A stretch of DNA of 64,000 nucleotides from Physcomitrium patens (GCF_000002425.4 NC_037254.1:15474712-15538711); one strand, 5' to 3'. Shown: positions 8,255-20,322, counted from the first letter of the stretch. The notes: a model not told the origin generated them from the sequence alone. Numbers and translations: made by a program.

Positions 8255-9985
8255 GTCTAACCCTTCTATTCCTTCTTTTCATTTGCAATACTTGTTTCTA
8301 TTTGCAATATCCATCTTATGTCTTTTGTTTTCATTTACAATGCCTTTTCCTTGTTTTTTTTATCTCTTGTCTTCTATCTCTTGTCTTTCATTTTCCATCA
8401 TCCATTTCTAATTTCAAAATGAGTCTTCTATTTTTACTTGCAATATCCATCTGCCATCTTACTTTTATTCCCATGTTTTCCATTGTAACTCCCTACCTCT
8501 CTTTTCATTTGTAGCCCTTGTTTTCTATCTTGATCTGTCTATATTCATTTTAAGCCCCTATCTCTTGTCTTAATTTTCGTATCTTTCATTCCTATTTGTG
8601 TACAATATTTAAAAAGAATAAAAAAAAAAAAAAATCACCTCCACTATTATATATCTTTCTTGTAGTGAATGAAGTTAAAAAAGAGTCTTTGTTTTATTAA
8701 ATAATAAATAAAATAGTTTTATTATTAATTTGTCATACGTTCTAACCATAATAAAGCATAAAATCATGGTGATTTTTATGTATCATGGAGGTTTAATTCT
8801 TATTGCTCTATTAGAAAAATCACAAGCTTTAAATGTGATTTAAAGTTGAAATAAAATTATAATAATACCAATGACAATAAAAATAATAATATAAATTTTG
8901 AATGTTATCTTTGGAATTTCTAGTAACAAAACAAGAAATGTTTAATAATTTAGTAATAAATAGAGGGTATTTTTGATAGCAAATATAAAAATAATTTTTT
9001 AAAATATTAAATGTTTTGTAAGTTTAAAATATCTTTTGCATATTTATTCTTTGTTACCATCATATAATTTTAGATGATATTGTCAATATTGACTTATCTA
9101 TTGTTAAATAAATATTTTTTTAATTAATTAATTGATTCATTCATTATGTATACATCAACCAATATAGACAATAATGACCATACTATCAAAAAAATTCTTT
9201 TATAAGAAAAATGTAAACTTTTATTGTTGTTTAATCACTTTATATATATGTATATTTTGATGTGCCAAATTTTACTAGAATATTGTTGGGTCTGTTTCTC
9301 AAAAATTCTTAACATCTTCTTTTTAATTTCAAATAAATATTTTCGATTGATTAAACCTCTACTATTTTTATTTTAAATTCTTAAAATTTTTAAATTATTT
9401 TTTTTGGATTTTTTTTTTGTTTATTTATTTATTTATTTTTAATCTGGCCTCTTTTGTTATAAAATCATTTTTTTGTATATATAAATATAATCATATGGAT
9501 TCTTGGTTTTTTTAAATACATATTTTTTTGTTTATATACACATTTTTATTTAAAAAATATATAAATTTTAGAAATAATTTATTTATTTAATAAGACATGC
9601 ATCCAAAATAAATAAATTGTATTAAGAAAAAAATTCCATGAAAACATAAAAAATATTACAAGATACTAAGAACGTCAAAAGACAATCATATTGGGAATAA
9701 AAACTAGAATATAAATTAAATTGAAGAGGAAGGTGTTGGACATTGGCACACGAAGGTTTGTCCCTTTTGACATACAAAACAAAGAACAATGGTACATAAC
9801 ATAAATAATGACAAGGGAGAGGGAAGGTTGGGATGGGAGATGAGACTGTGAAGATAGAAGTTGCAAATAGGAATGAAAAATGGGAGGTTGGGATGGGAGA
9901 CAAGGATCAAAAATAAGAATGGGGGATGGAAGATGGGAAAGTATAATGATGGCTTTCATAGGTGGATCAATTTAACCATTTTTGA
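8255..9985. other. AT-rich spacer flanked by opposed pyrimidine/purine repeats
   Basis: At 8255-8600 the + strand is pyrimidine-rich with loose repeats of CATTTGCAATA, CCATCTT and TCTTGTCTT. At 9730-9960 it is purine-rich with GGGAGGTTGGGATGGGAGA repeated at about 60 bases, plus GTTGCAAATAGGAATG, the inverse of motifs on the left. The two blocks thus face each other across 1.1 kb of AT-rich sequence. I could not define terminal repeats or a target duplication. Open frames here reflect skewed composition, not genes. Confidence 0.4.
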
Positions 9986-9998
9986 AAGCAATTTAATA

Positions 9999-10003
<5 letters not shown>

Positions 10004-10030
<27 letters not shown>
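10004..10030. repeat. (AT)n microsatellite
   Basis: An uninterrupted AT run, followed by TGTATGTATATA. Confidence 0.95.
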
Positions 10031-10039
<9 letters not shown>

Positions 10040-13000
10040 ATAAAATAAAATTTAGAAAAAATATATAAAACATGAAAGATATCACATAAGAGCCTTTTTA
10101 TAATATAAGAGATATTATGTCTTATATAATTATTTATAATTATTTTTTCTTTAAATTATTTTTTTAGAATTTTTTATTTTTTAATCAATGATAATAAAAT
10201 TGTATATATATATATATAGATATGAATTAAAACATCTATTAACAAATACAAAGAATTTAGAATTTTTAAAATTAAAAATATAATTTTTTAAAAATATTAG
10301 TAAGATTGAAAAATACTATTTTTTTATCTTCTATGTAAATCAACTACTAAGAAAGTGGTGATAAACTTGCTAAAAATTACAAGGATTGTTAGCTATGAGC
10401 TAAAATAAACCTCCATTAGTTGGAAGTTCACTTTTATTTATGATAAGTGAATAGATATGTAAATTTTAAAAATTATAGCTATTTATTTGTAAATTAAAAT
10501 AAATTCCTACTTACTAGAAGCCTATTCTAATTCAAAACAATTAAATTATTCAAGGTCTAAAAAAATAATATTTTATAAAAAGATAAAAAGAAATTATTAT
10601 TAAACTTGCTTGATCTTCAAGTACTAAATTAATAAATTGATTTTATACTCAAATGTGACAATTAAAATTTAAAATTATAATTGAAAAGTTTTATGCCAGC
10701 ATTTCAATTTTTCTAAAAATTTTCTTGGATTATCTCTATATATTAAGATATAGTATCAAATATAAAAGATGTATAGATTAATATTATGTTCTTCAAATCT
10801 TGTAAGTTTAAAGATAAAATTTAATGCCAATATGAAAGATTATGTTTATATTGTAGGTATAAAAAAATATTTATTATTATTTTTAAAATATCTAAAGTAA
10901 TAAATAAAGGATTATGTCAATATTGTTAAAGCACCAATTTTATGATTATGTATTTGAACTTCTAGTAGGAATTTATTTATCATTTCGATCAATTCACAAT
11001 TTATTGTAGAGCAATGTGGCTATTTTATATGTATATATTAAAGATATATTTTTTGAATTAATTAATTTAATTTAATTCTTTTTAAAATAATACGTATTAA
11101 ATAATAAAATCTTAAAATTTTAAAAATATTTTAATAAATAAATTATTTCTTAGAATAAAGATAAAATTTAAATTAAATATTAGGTCTTTTTATATTAATC
11201 TTTTCACTTAGTCTCCTTTATATCTAATAATTTTTGTATTTAATTTCCTCTATTTACAACTAATTTTTTATTTTTACTATCTAATTTTTAAATTCTATAA
11301 TGTTTATGTGACTAAATGAAAAATTAAAAAAATCTAGTACTATAAAATCTTAAATAATTTAATTATATGAATAAAGTATTAAAACAACATTTTTGTTTAG
11401 AAGACAAAAAAAAACTTGTCAAAAAAGATTTTAAAGACGAAAAAATACTATAATTCTTCTAATGATTATAGTGGTTTAAAAATATATGCTCTATACATCT
11501 TAATTTGGAGCTACTTTCTCCACACAACTCTATAATATCACTACTTAAATATTGTCTTTCATCAACTTTGACACTCCTATTTAAATTATGTTTTTTTTTT
11601 CTTTTTCTTTTTTATTTTTTATAATCTAGTACTATATTGAATTCAATAAGTAATTCTACTAATAATTACAATTTCTTTAAATTCTTCAATATTTTTAACA
11701 GCTTTAACAATTCTTATCGGTAATCTTCTATTCTCCATTTAAGTACTTACAAGCAAACTAAATAATCCTCATCCAAGTACTTGTGATCCTTAAACTTCAA
11801 CAATATTGTGATTTACAATCTTTTACTGCTTAATTACAAAGATTCTTTTCTTATTGTTTTTAATACTTTCTTATATTAATATTAGAGCAAGATTTCCAAA
11901 AACTTAAGAATTTTAAATTATTATTTTTTAATTATATTAAATAAAATTATAAAATTATAAAATCTTAAAAATTTTAAAACATAAATTTCTAAACATCTTA
12001 ATAATAAAATAAAAATATCTTATTTTTTTTAGGTATAGTGCAACATAAGATATCATTTTTTATTTTTAAAAATAAATAATTAAGTAAATAAATAAATAAA
12101 ATTGGTAGTTGAAAACTTTATTTTTTAAAGATTATAATAGAAATATTTATAAGATATCAATTATGTAGTATTAAAATTCTCTTGTTTAGAATTATATACC
12201 ACTTAAAGTTTAAAATTATTAAAATAAAAATCTATTAAAGAAGCTACTTCTTTTATTATATTTCATGTGTTAAAAAATGATCCGGCACTCCATAAGATGG
12301 TATGATACATCATTTATAGTTAAAAAATCAATAGTAATTTTTAAAATATTCTAAAAAATATAACTAAATTACAAATAATCATTCCAAATAGTTTTATAAT
12401 ACAAACTTTATCTAATACATCTTTTATGTTGTAATCTAGATTGATCATAGTATTTGATTTGTAATCCGGTTATAATCCTTTGAAGTAGTTAGTTTAAAAG
12501 GGCTATTATTGAGGTTAATTTTATATTGATAATAGTTTTATATATTTAGAGCCACCTTTATAAGACATTAGTGACTCTTAAAATCTTGTTTTATTTCTTT
12601 TATTTAATGTTTAGGACATATATTAAATAAATCTTATAAAAAAAGGATTGAAGAGGGATTTTGGTAGCAAAAAAAGTAGTTAGGTCATCCATATCGATGA
12701 GTGGAAATAGATGATAAAAATCTCTAGTAATTGGCCAAAAAGCATACCTAATAGACTTCAAGGAAGCTACCCAAAGCCTTATTAGGAATTTTGAGGCCTT
12801 ATATATACTGCTTGATGAATTTTAAGCTAAAATAAAGGAATTATAGGAAGTTGAAGTTAATGCTTGCAATCTAAAGGCAATAAGTGACCCAATTTATTAG
12901 TAGTTGTATTTCAAGCTATATCTTCAATAATTTGACAAGATTTTAGCTAAATATTTTTAAAAATATGTGTTATCATATTATTAAATATTATACGTAAATT

Positions 13001-13800
13001 TTATGGCATTTAAATTTTGGATTTTTGAAATATATAAAAAATACTATTTATGTACTTATTAATAAGGATTAAGAGTATTTGCTAGGATTTTTAAGATTCC
13101 AAAAAATATATATTGGATTTATACTTTATTTTTTGTGGTAAAGCTTAAGGATAAATTCTACATCACTTGGAAATTTGAAAAAAATTGAATGGTTGAATCA
13201 AGAGATTTGAATTTCTAAAGTTTAGAAAGAAAAAAACTTTTGTAGGAGAAAAGTATTTTGAAAGGATTTTGCTCCAATTTGGGCATTTTATGCAAGGTAA
13301 AGGAGATTTTGGAAGCTAAGACTTTATATATATGTTAAAGATGGAGATATTAAGCTATTGCAAAATTATGATATAAAGATAGATTTTTATAAGAAGATTA
13401 TGGATTTTCTTTGAGATTATAAGAAATCAAATTTACTAGCAAATATTTAGTTATGATTTGGTATAGCAAAGGATATTAGGAAATTTCTAGATGCTTTAGA
13501 AAGCCTTATGTATAAATCTACTTAAATATAAAATAATTTTAATAATAAAATACTTTTTAATATCATTATATTTTTTTAGCTTGTATAATAAGAATACATC
13601 ACTTGTTGGAACTTGTCCAATAAGTTAAAGCTAAACTTTCGAAAGTTAGGTATCCAATATATTTTGAGATAGAAAATCATGCCATACAACAATATTTCAT
13701 AATCTTAATAGAACTAAGATCACTTAACTTTGTTTAGATTTTTTTTATCAAAGTGCACATATTATTGTAAGCTATAGTTTTAAATTCAAGATCATTGCTA
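10031..13800. other. AT-rich intergenic DNA, nothing recognised
   Basis: About 3.8 kb with a second short TA run near 10204. No open frame of note, no retrotransposon motif and no RNA gene seen. The slightly less AT-rich part at about 12650-13520 looks like old repeat sequence, but I could not match it elsewhere in the window. Confidence 0.5.
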
Positions 13801-13980
13801 TGTTGAAATTTATCTATCCTATTAATAACAACCATTATTTTAAATAGCTTCAATTCTATTATCTTAGAAATTATACTTAATTTATATTTAGATATATAGA
13901 TTATATATTTATAGAAATATATAATTTATATAATTTTTAATATTTTTTTATATCAATGTATAAACTATAATAGCACTTCA
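13801..13980 (+). repeat. LTR-F copy (small, copia-like LTR)
   Basis: It starts TGTTGAAATT and ends TAGCACTTCA, aligning with 32407-32595 (shared AATTCTATTATCTTAGAAAT-type core and AT-rich tail). TATGGTACTAAAG follows 9 bases later and is a weak primer-site relic in the same place as at 32599. No coding sequence follows. Confidence 0.5.
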
Positions 13981-14437
13981 ATTATAATATGGTACTAAAG
14001 TTTCCACTCTACTAAATTAGATCCTTACTTTCGTCATTTTATTTTCTAATTCATTTATTTTTTTATTGTATTAATTTATTATTTTATATTATGGTATTTA
14101 CTTTGTTTGACAAAGAGATTTTACAGAGCAATAAATTCCAAGGTGCCTCTAATTATATCATTTATTCTTATAAGATAAGAATATTATTGTAGAAAGAAAA
14201 ATTGTAGCAAGAAGTCTTAGTTGATTTAAACATTGGAATATTGTTATCTTTATTTAAAACTTCTACATGCAAAGTCTCTACATAAGATTTTTTTAGATTA
14301 ACAAAAAAAATACAAATATCACGTTTTTAATACTATCATATCTTTCTCTTACTCTAGCACCTAATTTAAAAGATCAAAAGTTTAAAACTATAAGAAACAT
14401 TATTTCTATGATAAAAGACTCATTGTTTTCTTATATT
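13981..14437. other. AT-rich spacer, nothing recognised
   Basis: Between LTR-F and A2. No gene or element signature seen. Confidence 0.5.
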
Positions 14438-14567
14438 TGTCACGGTTTTAGAATACTGACTGGAAATCTAAACAAAAAGCTCAAGAAGAATCGGCAAGAA
14501 CTAGATTAATCAGATGAGTACAGGAACAACACTAGAGAGGTGACTTAGAGCTCTAAGAGGTGTGTTG

Positions 14568-14607
14568 TCGAGACTGAGGATCTCCTCAGTCTCGATTCTT
14601 ATATATA
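14568..14607 (-). promoter_or_regulatory. LTR TATA box and perfect palindrome
   Basis: TATATATA at 14599-14607 is followed (minus strand) by a perfect dyad at 14568-14595: TCGAGACTGAGGA, 2 bases, TCCTCAGTCTCGA. Relative to A1 both arms changed together (GAAGA/TCTTC to GAGGA/TCCTC). Confidence 0.7.
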
Positions 14608-14610
14608 CTA

Positions 14611-14730
14611 TAAATTAGGAAGCTTCTCAAGTAGCTTCTACAAATTAGGAAGCTTCTCAAGTAACTTCTATGAATTAGGAAGCTTCTCAAGCAGCTTCCA
14701 CAAATTACAAAGCTTCTCTAGAATCTTCTA
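14611..14730 (-). repeat. 30-bp tandem repeat x4 in A2 U3
   Basis: The units 14611-14640, 14641-14670, 14671-14700 and 14701-14730 each have AAATTA, AAGCTTCTC and a CTTC ending. Each holds a GAAgcTTC-type half heat-shock element. The fourth unit is the most divergent. Confidence 0.85.
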
Positions 14731-14766
14731 AAATCTTCTACAATTTCCTAATGTATGTCCTTAACA

Positions 14767-14779
14767 TCACTCCCATTTT
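14767..14779 (-). other. Polypurine tract of A2
   Basis: On the minus strand this is AAAATGGGAGTGA, directly followed by the LTR start. This is the plus-strand primer site of LTR retrotransposons. Confidence 0.85.
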
Positions 14780-14815
14780 AGCTTCGAGGTCTCTGAGAAG
14801 CATTCCTATTGTGAG

Positions 14816-15169
14816 TCAGTACCAACGTAAGAAGTTAAAAATTTGTCCCATAGTGTCTGCAATATACTCTAATTGTTGTTCGTGTGGAAAGTAGTTCATT
14901 GGTCCTTGTAACCAACAATAGTATCCTACGCCTTTGATTTCTGACTAAGCATGAACTTCCGTATCTTCATTGTGAAAATGTCCTACAAACACTCCTTCAG
15001 AAAGATCACTATACGTAGGTTCAACCTCAAACACAATCATTAGTGACCAGTTACTAGGTATCCTTTGTCGACTTCATGGTACAGGTGGTTCTTCATGTCG
15101 GGGTCATCTTCGTGAGATACTTGATTGAGAAGACATGACTAGTATAGTATCTATCTCTTCGCTATCCAT
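14816..15169 (-). pseudogene. A2 ORF3: about 117-aa accessory ORF after the chromodomain
   Basis: From an ATG at 15169 (MDSEEIDTILVMSSQ) to a TGA at 14816-14818 (after NFLRWY), one frame of 118 codons with three internal stops (codons 22, 32, 75). Core motifs include MIVFEVEPTYSDLSEG, VGHFHNEDTEVHA and the C-terminal EYIADTMGQIFNFLRWY. It lies in a different frame from the upstream chromodomain and ends about 50 bases before the LTR. E1, E2 and E4 carry the same frame and, where preserved, stop at the matching place. No family is recognised. It is acidic near the N-terminus and shows no signal peptide or zinc motif. Confidence 0.6.
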
Positions 15170-15329
15170 ATCAGACTAAAAAATACAAGAACTAAACATG
15201 GAAGAATGGGCTTAAGTTACAAATTTATAGTCTCTAACTATATCTTTTAGAGGTTCTTTTTCTCCCTTCTTTGTAAGGCCGAGGATTAAGAGACTTCAAG
15301 GAGAAGGAAATTCAATAAAAAAAATTTCA

Positions 15330-15512
15330 TCAAAAGGGCTTAGGTTTTTGAGGATACCGTTGATGAAACTCCTGTACCTTTTGTGACACATTGATAAGAT
15401 TTTTTGCTGGTTTCTATGTGCGCTCATTGATATCATAGCCGCTCCAATGCACTAGGTACTCCAATTTCTCCCACTTACGTTATAAATCTAGTATCTTTTT
15501 TACCTCGTATTC
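15330..15512 (-). pseudogene. Chromodomain at the C-terminus of A2 integrase
   Basis: EYEVKKILDL, then KLEYLVHWSGYDINERT and a KNLIN tail is the classical chromodomain pattern. Chromodomains at the end of integrase define chromoviruses and in known elements steer insertion to marked chromatin. Two stops interrupt it here: a TAA after ILDL and a TAG where the conserved Trp of the TWEP motif should be. Confidence 0.85.
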
Positions 15513-16640
15513 CTTGTGGTTCTCAATTTCAATACTAGGTAGTGGACATTGTACTCTTCCAGGAAAAGACAACTCTCGATAAGGCTCCAACAAAGAAACA
15601 TGGAAGTCTAGGTATACCTTCATAGCAGCCAGTAACCCTAGACAGTACGCCAGTAGATTGATTTGCTTCTGGATGACAAATGGTCCCAATCTTCGGTAGT
15701 CCAACTTATCACATGGCCACTTGATTTTGATATTCCGTCGAAGCAACCATACTTTATCTCCAATTTTGAAAGTATATGCTTGATTTCGAAATTTATCTAC
15801 GGATGCCTTGTAAGCTTTTTGAATGGTTTGCAATTAACGCTTCAATATAGTTTGAAGCTCCGATAGTTGTTTTACAAATCCTTCAACTACCGAATTATTA
15901 TTGGTTAACAGACTCAACAAATCAAGCTTTAGATGATACCTATAGTTGAAAAAGAATGGTGTTTGTTGACTTGAAGCATGAAGGGTGTTGTTATATGCAA
16001 ACTCAGCTAACAATAGATATGCAATCCAATCATCTTGCTAGTAATTGATGCTACATCGTAAATACTACTCTAAAATTTAATTCACTTGTTTCGTTTGGCC
16101 GTTAATTTGAGGATGGAAAGCCGAAGAAATCTTGATATCCACCTTTAATATTTCAAAGAGAGATCTCCAAAACTTTGATATGAATTGGGTTCCTTGATCC
16201 GACACGATATCATCTAGTAAACTATGATATTGATACACACTATCAAGGAAGAACCTTGCTGTATCTTTGCTTGATGATGTTTTTTTGCAAAGGACAAAGT
16301 ATGCCATCTTTGTAAGTCGATCTATGAAAACAAAGATTCTGTCAGATAAATTTGATGGCGGCAGGTCTGTAATAAAGTCCATAGACACTAAAGACCATGG
16401 CCGACGTGGAATAGGCAGTGGCTGAAGAAGACCATAAAAATGATACCAAGGATTCTTGGGTCTTGAACAAATGTCACAAGAGAGGATAAAATCCTTGGCA
16501 TCCTTCCACATTTGGTGCCACCAAAAATCTTGAGAAATAAGTTCTAAGATCTTATTAATCCAAAATATCTCACACCTAGAAAGTTGTGTCGAGATTAGAG
16601 AACTCCGAGTCATGCTGGTCCCTTTGGAATATACAACCAC
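15513..16640 (-). pseudogene. Integrase core and C-terminal domain of A2
   Basis: Integrase inserts the element DNA. HHCC remnants (FWWHQMWKDAKDF, CDICSRPKNP) are followed by the catalytic D in MDFITDLPPS, the second D in DDIVSDQGTQF and HPQINGQTKQV carrying the region of the final E (read as Q-T-K here, so the catalytic Glu is not evident). The C-terminal domain (15480-15833) has GDKVWLLRRNIK and LGPFVIQKQ. Stops near 16077 and 15834 split it. Confidence 0.83.
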
Positions 16641-17200
16641 TCCTCAAAGTATAAAAGATCTCCTTCTACCTTGAACTTGTCATTATTGGCACGTTGCATG
16701 ATATTAAGGGCTAAAGAATCTCTAATAGTCACAGTACGTACCTGGTTGAGGAAGTCAACATCAATTGGCACTATAGCAGAGCAAAGCCTAAATTGTTTCA
16801 ACTTCAACAATGTTGTACATTATTGATCAAACATTGCTTCTTCAACCTTTGGTACTAGATATAATCTCCTTGATAATGCATCAAATAGTCCTTGTTGCTT
16901 TCCAGACCGATAAGTAATAACAAAGTCAAATCTAGATAGCAACATATTCCATCGAGCTTGACGACGATTCAAAACCTAAGTTGACATGAAGTACTCCAAA
17001 TTCTTGTGATCCGTGTATACGGTCACCAAATGTGCAACTCCTTTGAAAAAGTGATGCGACTCTTGGAAAGAATCCACTATCGCAAGAAATTCTTTATCAT
17101 AGATCTCATAATTGATCTCGGTAGCAAAAAACTTCCGAGAATAGAATGCAACCAGATGAAGCTTCTCGTCTGTACCTATCTGTAAAAGTATAGCTTCCAT
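16641..17200 (-). pseudogene. RNase H and linker of A2
   Basis: RNase H has LQIGTDEKLHLVAFYSRKF, YEIYDKEFLAIVDSFQE and TDHKNLEYFMS (16976-17200). The linker ORF at 16610-16810 has VPIDVDFLNQVRTVTIRDS, the same as A1 near 3430-3500. A stop separates RNase H from the linker. Confidence 0.82.
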
Positions 17201-18361
17201 AGCAAAATCTTAAGTATTGATCTCCAAATAGAAGGCCTTTACAAAGTCCAGATGTACCAAGATTGGAGCCATAGTAAATGCTGTCTTAAGATCTTGAAAT
17301 GCTTTTTTCGCTAGAGGTCCCCATTCAAGCTTGTCTTTATATGTCAATCGAGTGAGCAAAGCAGCAATTTGAGAATAATTCTTGATGAAGATCTGATAGA
17401 AGTTAACAAAGCTAAGAAAGCATTGTACATCTTTAATCATCTTTGGAACTTCCCATGATACAATTGCTTCCACTTTCTTAGGATCCATCTTCAAACCTTT
17501 CATAGTTGCAATGAATTCCAAAAATTCCATCTCAGTTTGGTTAAACAAGCACTTCTCTAATTTGGCATAAAGTCCTTGCTTGTAGAATTTTTCAAGGACT
17601 AGACGAACGTGTTTCTCATACTCTTCTATATTCTTGGAAAATAACAGAATATCATCTAGATAGATGACAACAAAATCGTCAAGGTGCTCCCAAAAGATGT
17701 CATTCATCATGTGTTGAAAGACCACTGGAACATTGGTAAGACCGAAAGTCATGACATTATATTCAAAATGGCCATACCATGTATGGAAAGCTGTCTTCGA
17801 TTCATCTCTTTCCTTGATTCGTATGAGGTTGTAAGCTTTCTTTAGATCAATCTTTGTAAAGATCTTGGTATGTCCAAATTGCTCTAAAAATCCTGATATC
17901 AAGGATAATGAATAACAATTCTTCTTTGTTACCTTGTTGAGACCTCGATAATCTATGCACATCCGTATGGAGCTATCTTTCTTCTTCACAAATAAGATTG
18001 GTGCTCCAACTGACGACTTCAAATGACGAATGAAGTTCTTGGCTAGATTCTCGTCAATGTACTTTCACAACTCCACTAACTTCATTTACGATAAATTATA
18101 GATTGGACCAAAAGGTGGTTGTGCTCCTTCTTGCAAGTCTGTGGCACAATCGTATGGTCGATGCTTTGGTAGCATGTCAGCATTCTTCTTTTGAAACACG
18201 TCTTCAAAATCCTTATATTGCTCCAGTATACTTGTTGTCAGAATCTTCTCTTTGCTAGTTGGAGCAGCATAAATGACAAATGGTGTGCCTTCCTTGGACG
18301 ATGTTACACATGCTCTTGTTCCAATAAATAAGGATTTTTTTGATTCGAGATCTTCTAACAA
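17201..18361 (-). pseudogene. Reverse transcriptase of A2
   Basis: This carries FVKKKDSSIRMCIDYRGLNK, the MTFGLTNVPVVFQHMM region and the catalytic YLDDILLF. The tether/thumb region follows (FLSFVNFYQIFIKNYSQ). The upstream piece at 18086-18361 has [20 protein letters not shown] and FGPIYNLS. A stop near 18086 and another near 18023 break it. Otherwise a 270-codon stretch is open, one of the longest of the family here. Confidence 0.87.
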
Positions 18362-18690
18362 GCTTATTGTTAGAATGTTCTATAGGAAATGTCATCCTTT
18401 GTAACCTCGAATCTATGGATGGATTATGCATTTCTAACCAAGAAAGACCAAGAATAATAGGGTTTGACGGGGTTCTAATAATATTGAAAATAATATAACT
18501 ACTATGGTCTTTAAACGTCATCTCTATAGGTTTTCATTCATGGGTGACACTAATAGATAATAAAGATCGTCCATCTATTACTTCTATGTGAATGGATTTA
18601 GGTTTTTGTACTAGAAGAATCTCATGATGCTTAGCAAATTCTTCATCTAAAAAAAAAGCAAATACTCTTTAATCTAATAATGCTAAGGTT
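18362..18690 (-). pseudogene. Protease of A2
   Basis: The active-site region reads LLD followed by a stop where A1 has LLDSGAS, so the DSG triad is lost. Downstream [19 protein letters not shown] is well preserved. Aspartic protease would process Gag-Pol. Confidence 0.75.
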
Positions 18691-19470
18691 TTTAATTTCT
18701 GAGGGCCAAAAGATAGAAGAATGGTAAAGCAATGAGCAGGTTGAGTGAAAAGAGAGGAACTTGATTGTTGTTGTGGTATTGAGTTGTCTAGCTACACAGT
18801 CCCTATTATGACTGGGCATCCTCATTTTCTTGAAAAAATGCACCTCTGGTCTTGACAATGCATTGATTTTACTTCTTGGGAGAATTTTTAGCTCTGTGGC
18901 CTTCTTCACCACAATACAAGCATAGTCCTTCCTCCATACGCGGCTTTTTTTTCTTCTAGAGTTAAGCATTTGACACGTACTATGTCAATTTGCATATCTT
19001 CCACCTCTGAATGTGAATTCAAGTTGCTTGCTGATGTAGTTGGAGCGTGGTGAACCATATGTTGTCTTGAGCATTGGTCTTGGCGATGTTGGAACAAGCG
19101 GTTATTGTACTTCACAGCTTGGCTAATGGCTTTGTTGAGCATTCGCAGATTAGGAAGAGATAATAATAAATCCTTCATGTCGTCCCTCAAGCCCCAATAA
19201 AATTGACTCATCAATGCTTCTTCATTCCAGTTGATGTTGCACGCTAATTATCTGAAATCTGATGCGTAGATTGATGCGGAGTGTGCCCCTTGTCGTAGTG
19301 ACTGGATCTTTATTGTAGTCCATTGCACCTTGTCATACATATCAAATGCTTCCGCAAACGCCTCCAAAAAGGTTTCAAAGTTATTCAAAATTGATGATCC
19401 TTTCTCAAACAAAGGAGCAAATTATGATAGAGCTTACCCTGTGAGCAAAGTTCCAACTAGTCCAACACGT
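18691..19470 (-). pseudogene. Gag of A2, N-terminus missing
   Basis: SQFYWGLRDDMKDLLLSLPN and the VKYNNRLFQHRQDQCSRQ segment (18906-19214) match A1 Gag. The zinc knuckle region near 18900 is out of frame and has lost its last Cys. Upstream, GQALSW-type sequence is interrupted by stops and ends at the LTR-B junction at 19471. Confidence 0.78.
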
Positions 19471-19740
19471 TGTCGTATTACATGCTATCTAGCTTAAGAA
19501 CGCATCGGGCATCTGGCTGTGGAAGATAAAACGATGTTTTACAAATATTCAAGTAGTCTAGTGGGTTTCAACTATCTAAACACAAACTATTTCGGATTTC
19601 AATATAAAAGCTTAATCCCAATACGAAGTACTTAGAATACTATTTTTAATAGCTTTTGGATATTATAAGCATAGATTCTTTTGTTATTTGTTATTTTTAT
19701 TTCTATTTTATTAAAAATAATAATAAATCTTTTTAAAATA
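19471..19740 (-). repeat. LTR-B fragment (3' end) in A2 Gag
   Basis: It begins on the + strand with TGTCGTATTACATGC and contains GGGCATCTGGCTGTGGAAG. It aligns with the reverse complement of 5850-6135 and with the ends at 27684 and 63519. The right boundary is vague: similarity fades near 19740. Confidence 0.65.
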
Positions 19741-20322
19741 ACTTAGATCTACGATCTCAAGATAAGCAATATGTCTTCAATCTATGAATGTAAAATGGCA
19801 TGCTTGATTCATCTTACATTTTTTGATCTAATAGTATAAGTTGAAGATACAACTTTGGCCAAAGTTTTGAAATTTGTGCAATTAAAGTCAAAAAATACAA
19901 AGTATCCAAAGATTGGTTTATAGACTTAAAAAGAAGTGTCCATATTACCAAAAACATAGATTTATTTTTTTACCTTGAAAATACACCACATTTTATTATA
20001 ATCAAGATTAGATGAAAGTTTTTTTTAATTTTATAACAAGACATTGATAATATGGATAAAAATAAAGTAATAAAAAAATATTTTTTATGTACATGATATA
20101 ATAAAAAACCTCCTTTTTATTAGAATATTTTTTGATTTTGAATATTATACATTATTTGGATTAAATATTTGCTAGATTTTTTCAAGATCTAATTATTACA
20201 ATATTTTTTACATGGGTATAAGAAAAAAAATCAAGAAATTATAATAACTAGACAATCATGTTTAAATAATATCTTAAAGATCTACTCAACTTATAACCAA
20301 TCTATCTACTATTAAATAGATT
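19741..20322. other. AT-rich spacer, nothing recognised
   Basis: No open frame or repeat match is seen. It may be the rest of the LTR-B copy, but I cannot align it. Confidence 0.45.

Larger units (their letters stand above)
14438..14766 (-). repeat. 3' LTR of A2
   Basis: On the minus strand it starts TGTTAAGGACATAC and ends GTGACA. The polypurine tract abuts it at 14767. Its U3 differs from the A1 LTR in having a 30-base tandem array; R/U5 is closely related to positions 1-91. Confidence 0.85.
14438..19470 (-). mobile_element. Ty3/gypsy chromovirus A2, 5' end replaced by LTR-B
   Basis: Reading right to left: Gag, protease, reverse transcriptase, RNase H, integrase, chromodomain, ORF3, polypurine tract and 3' LTR. 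Pol is the same protein family as A1. At 19471 Gag is cut by an LTR-B terminus (TGTCGTATTACATGC on the + strand), so the 5' LTR and Gag N-terminus are missing. It is the most complete A copy for the 3' half and carries many stops, mostly C-to-T or G-to-A type. Confidence 0.85.

Noticed and set aside
9622..9959. Three overlapping minus-strand open frames rich in Ser, Pro, His, Phe
   Set aside because: They come from a purine-rich repeat (GGGATGGGAGA units) that lacks stops in several frames; no domain or start context.
14611..14730. CRISPR-like array (30-base repeats)
   Set aside because: There are no spacers; the units are direct tandem copies inside an LTR of a plant retrotransposon.
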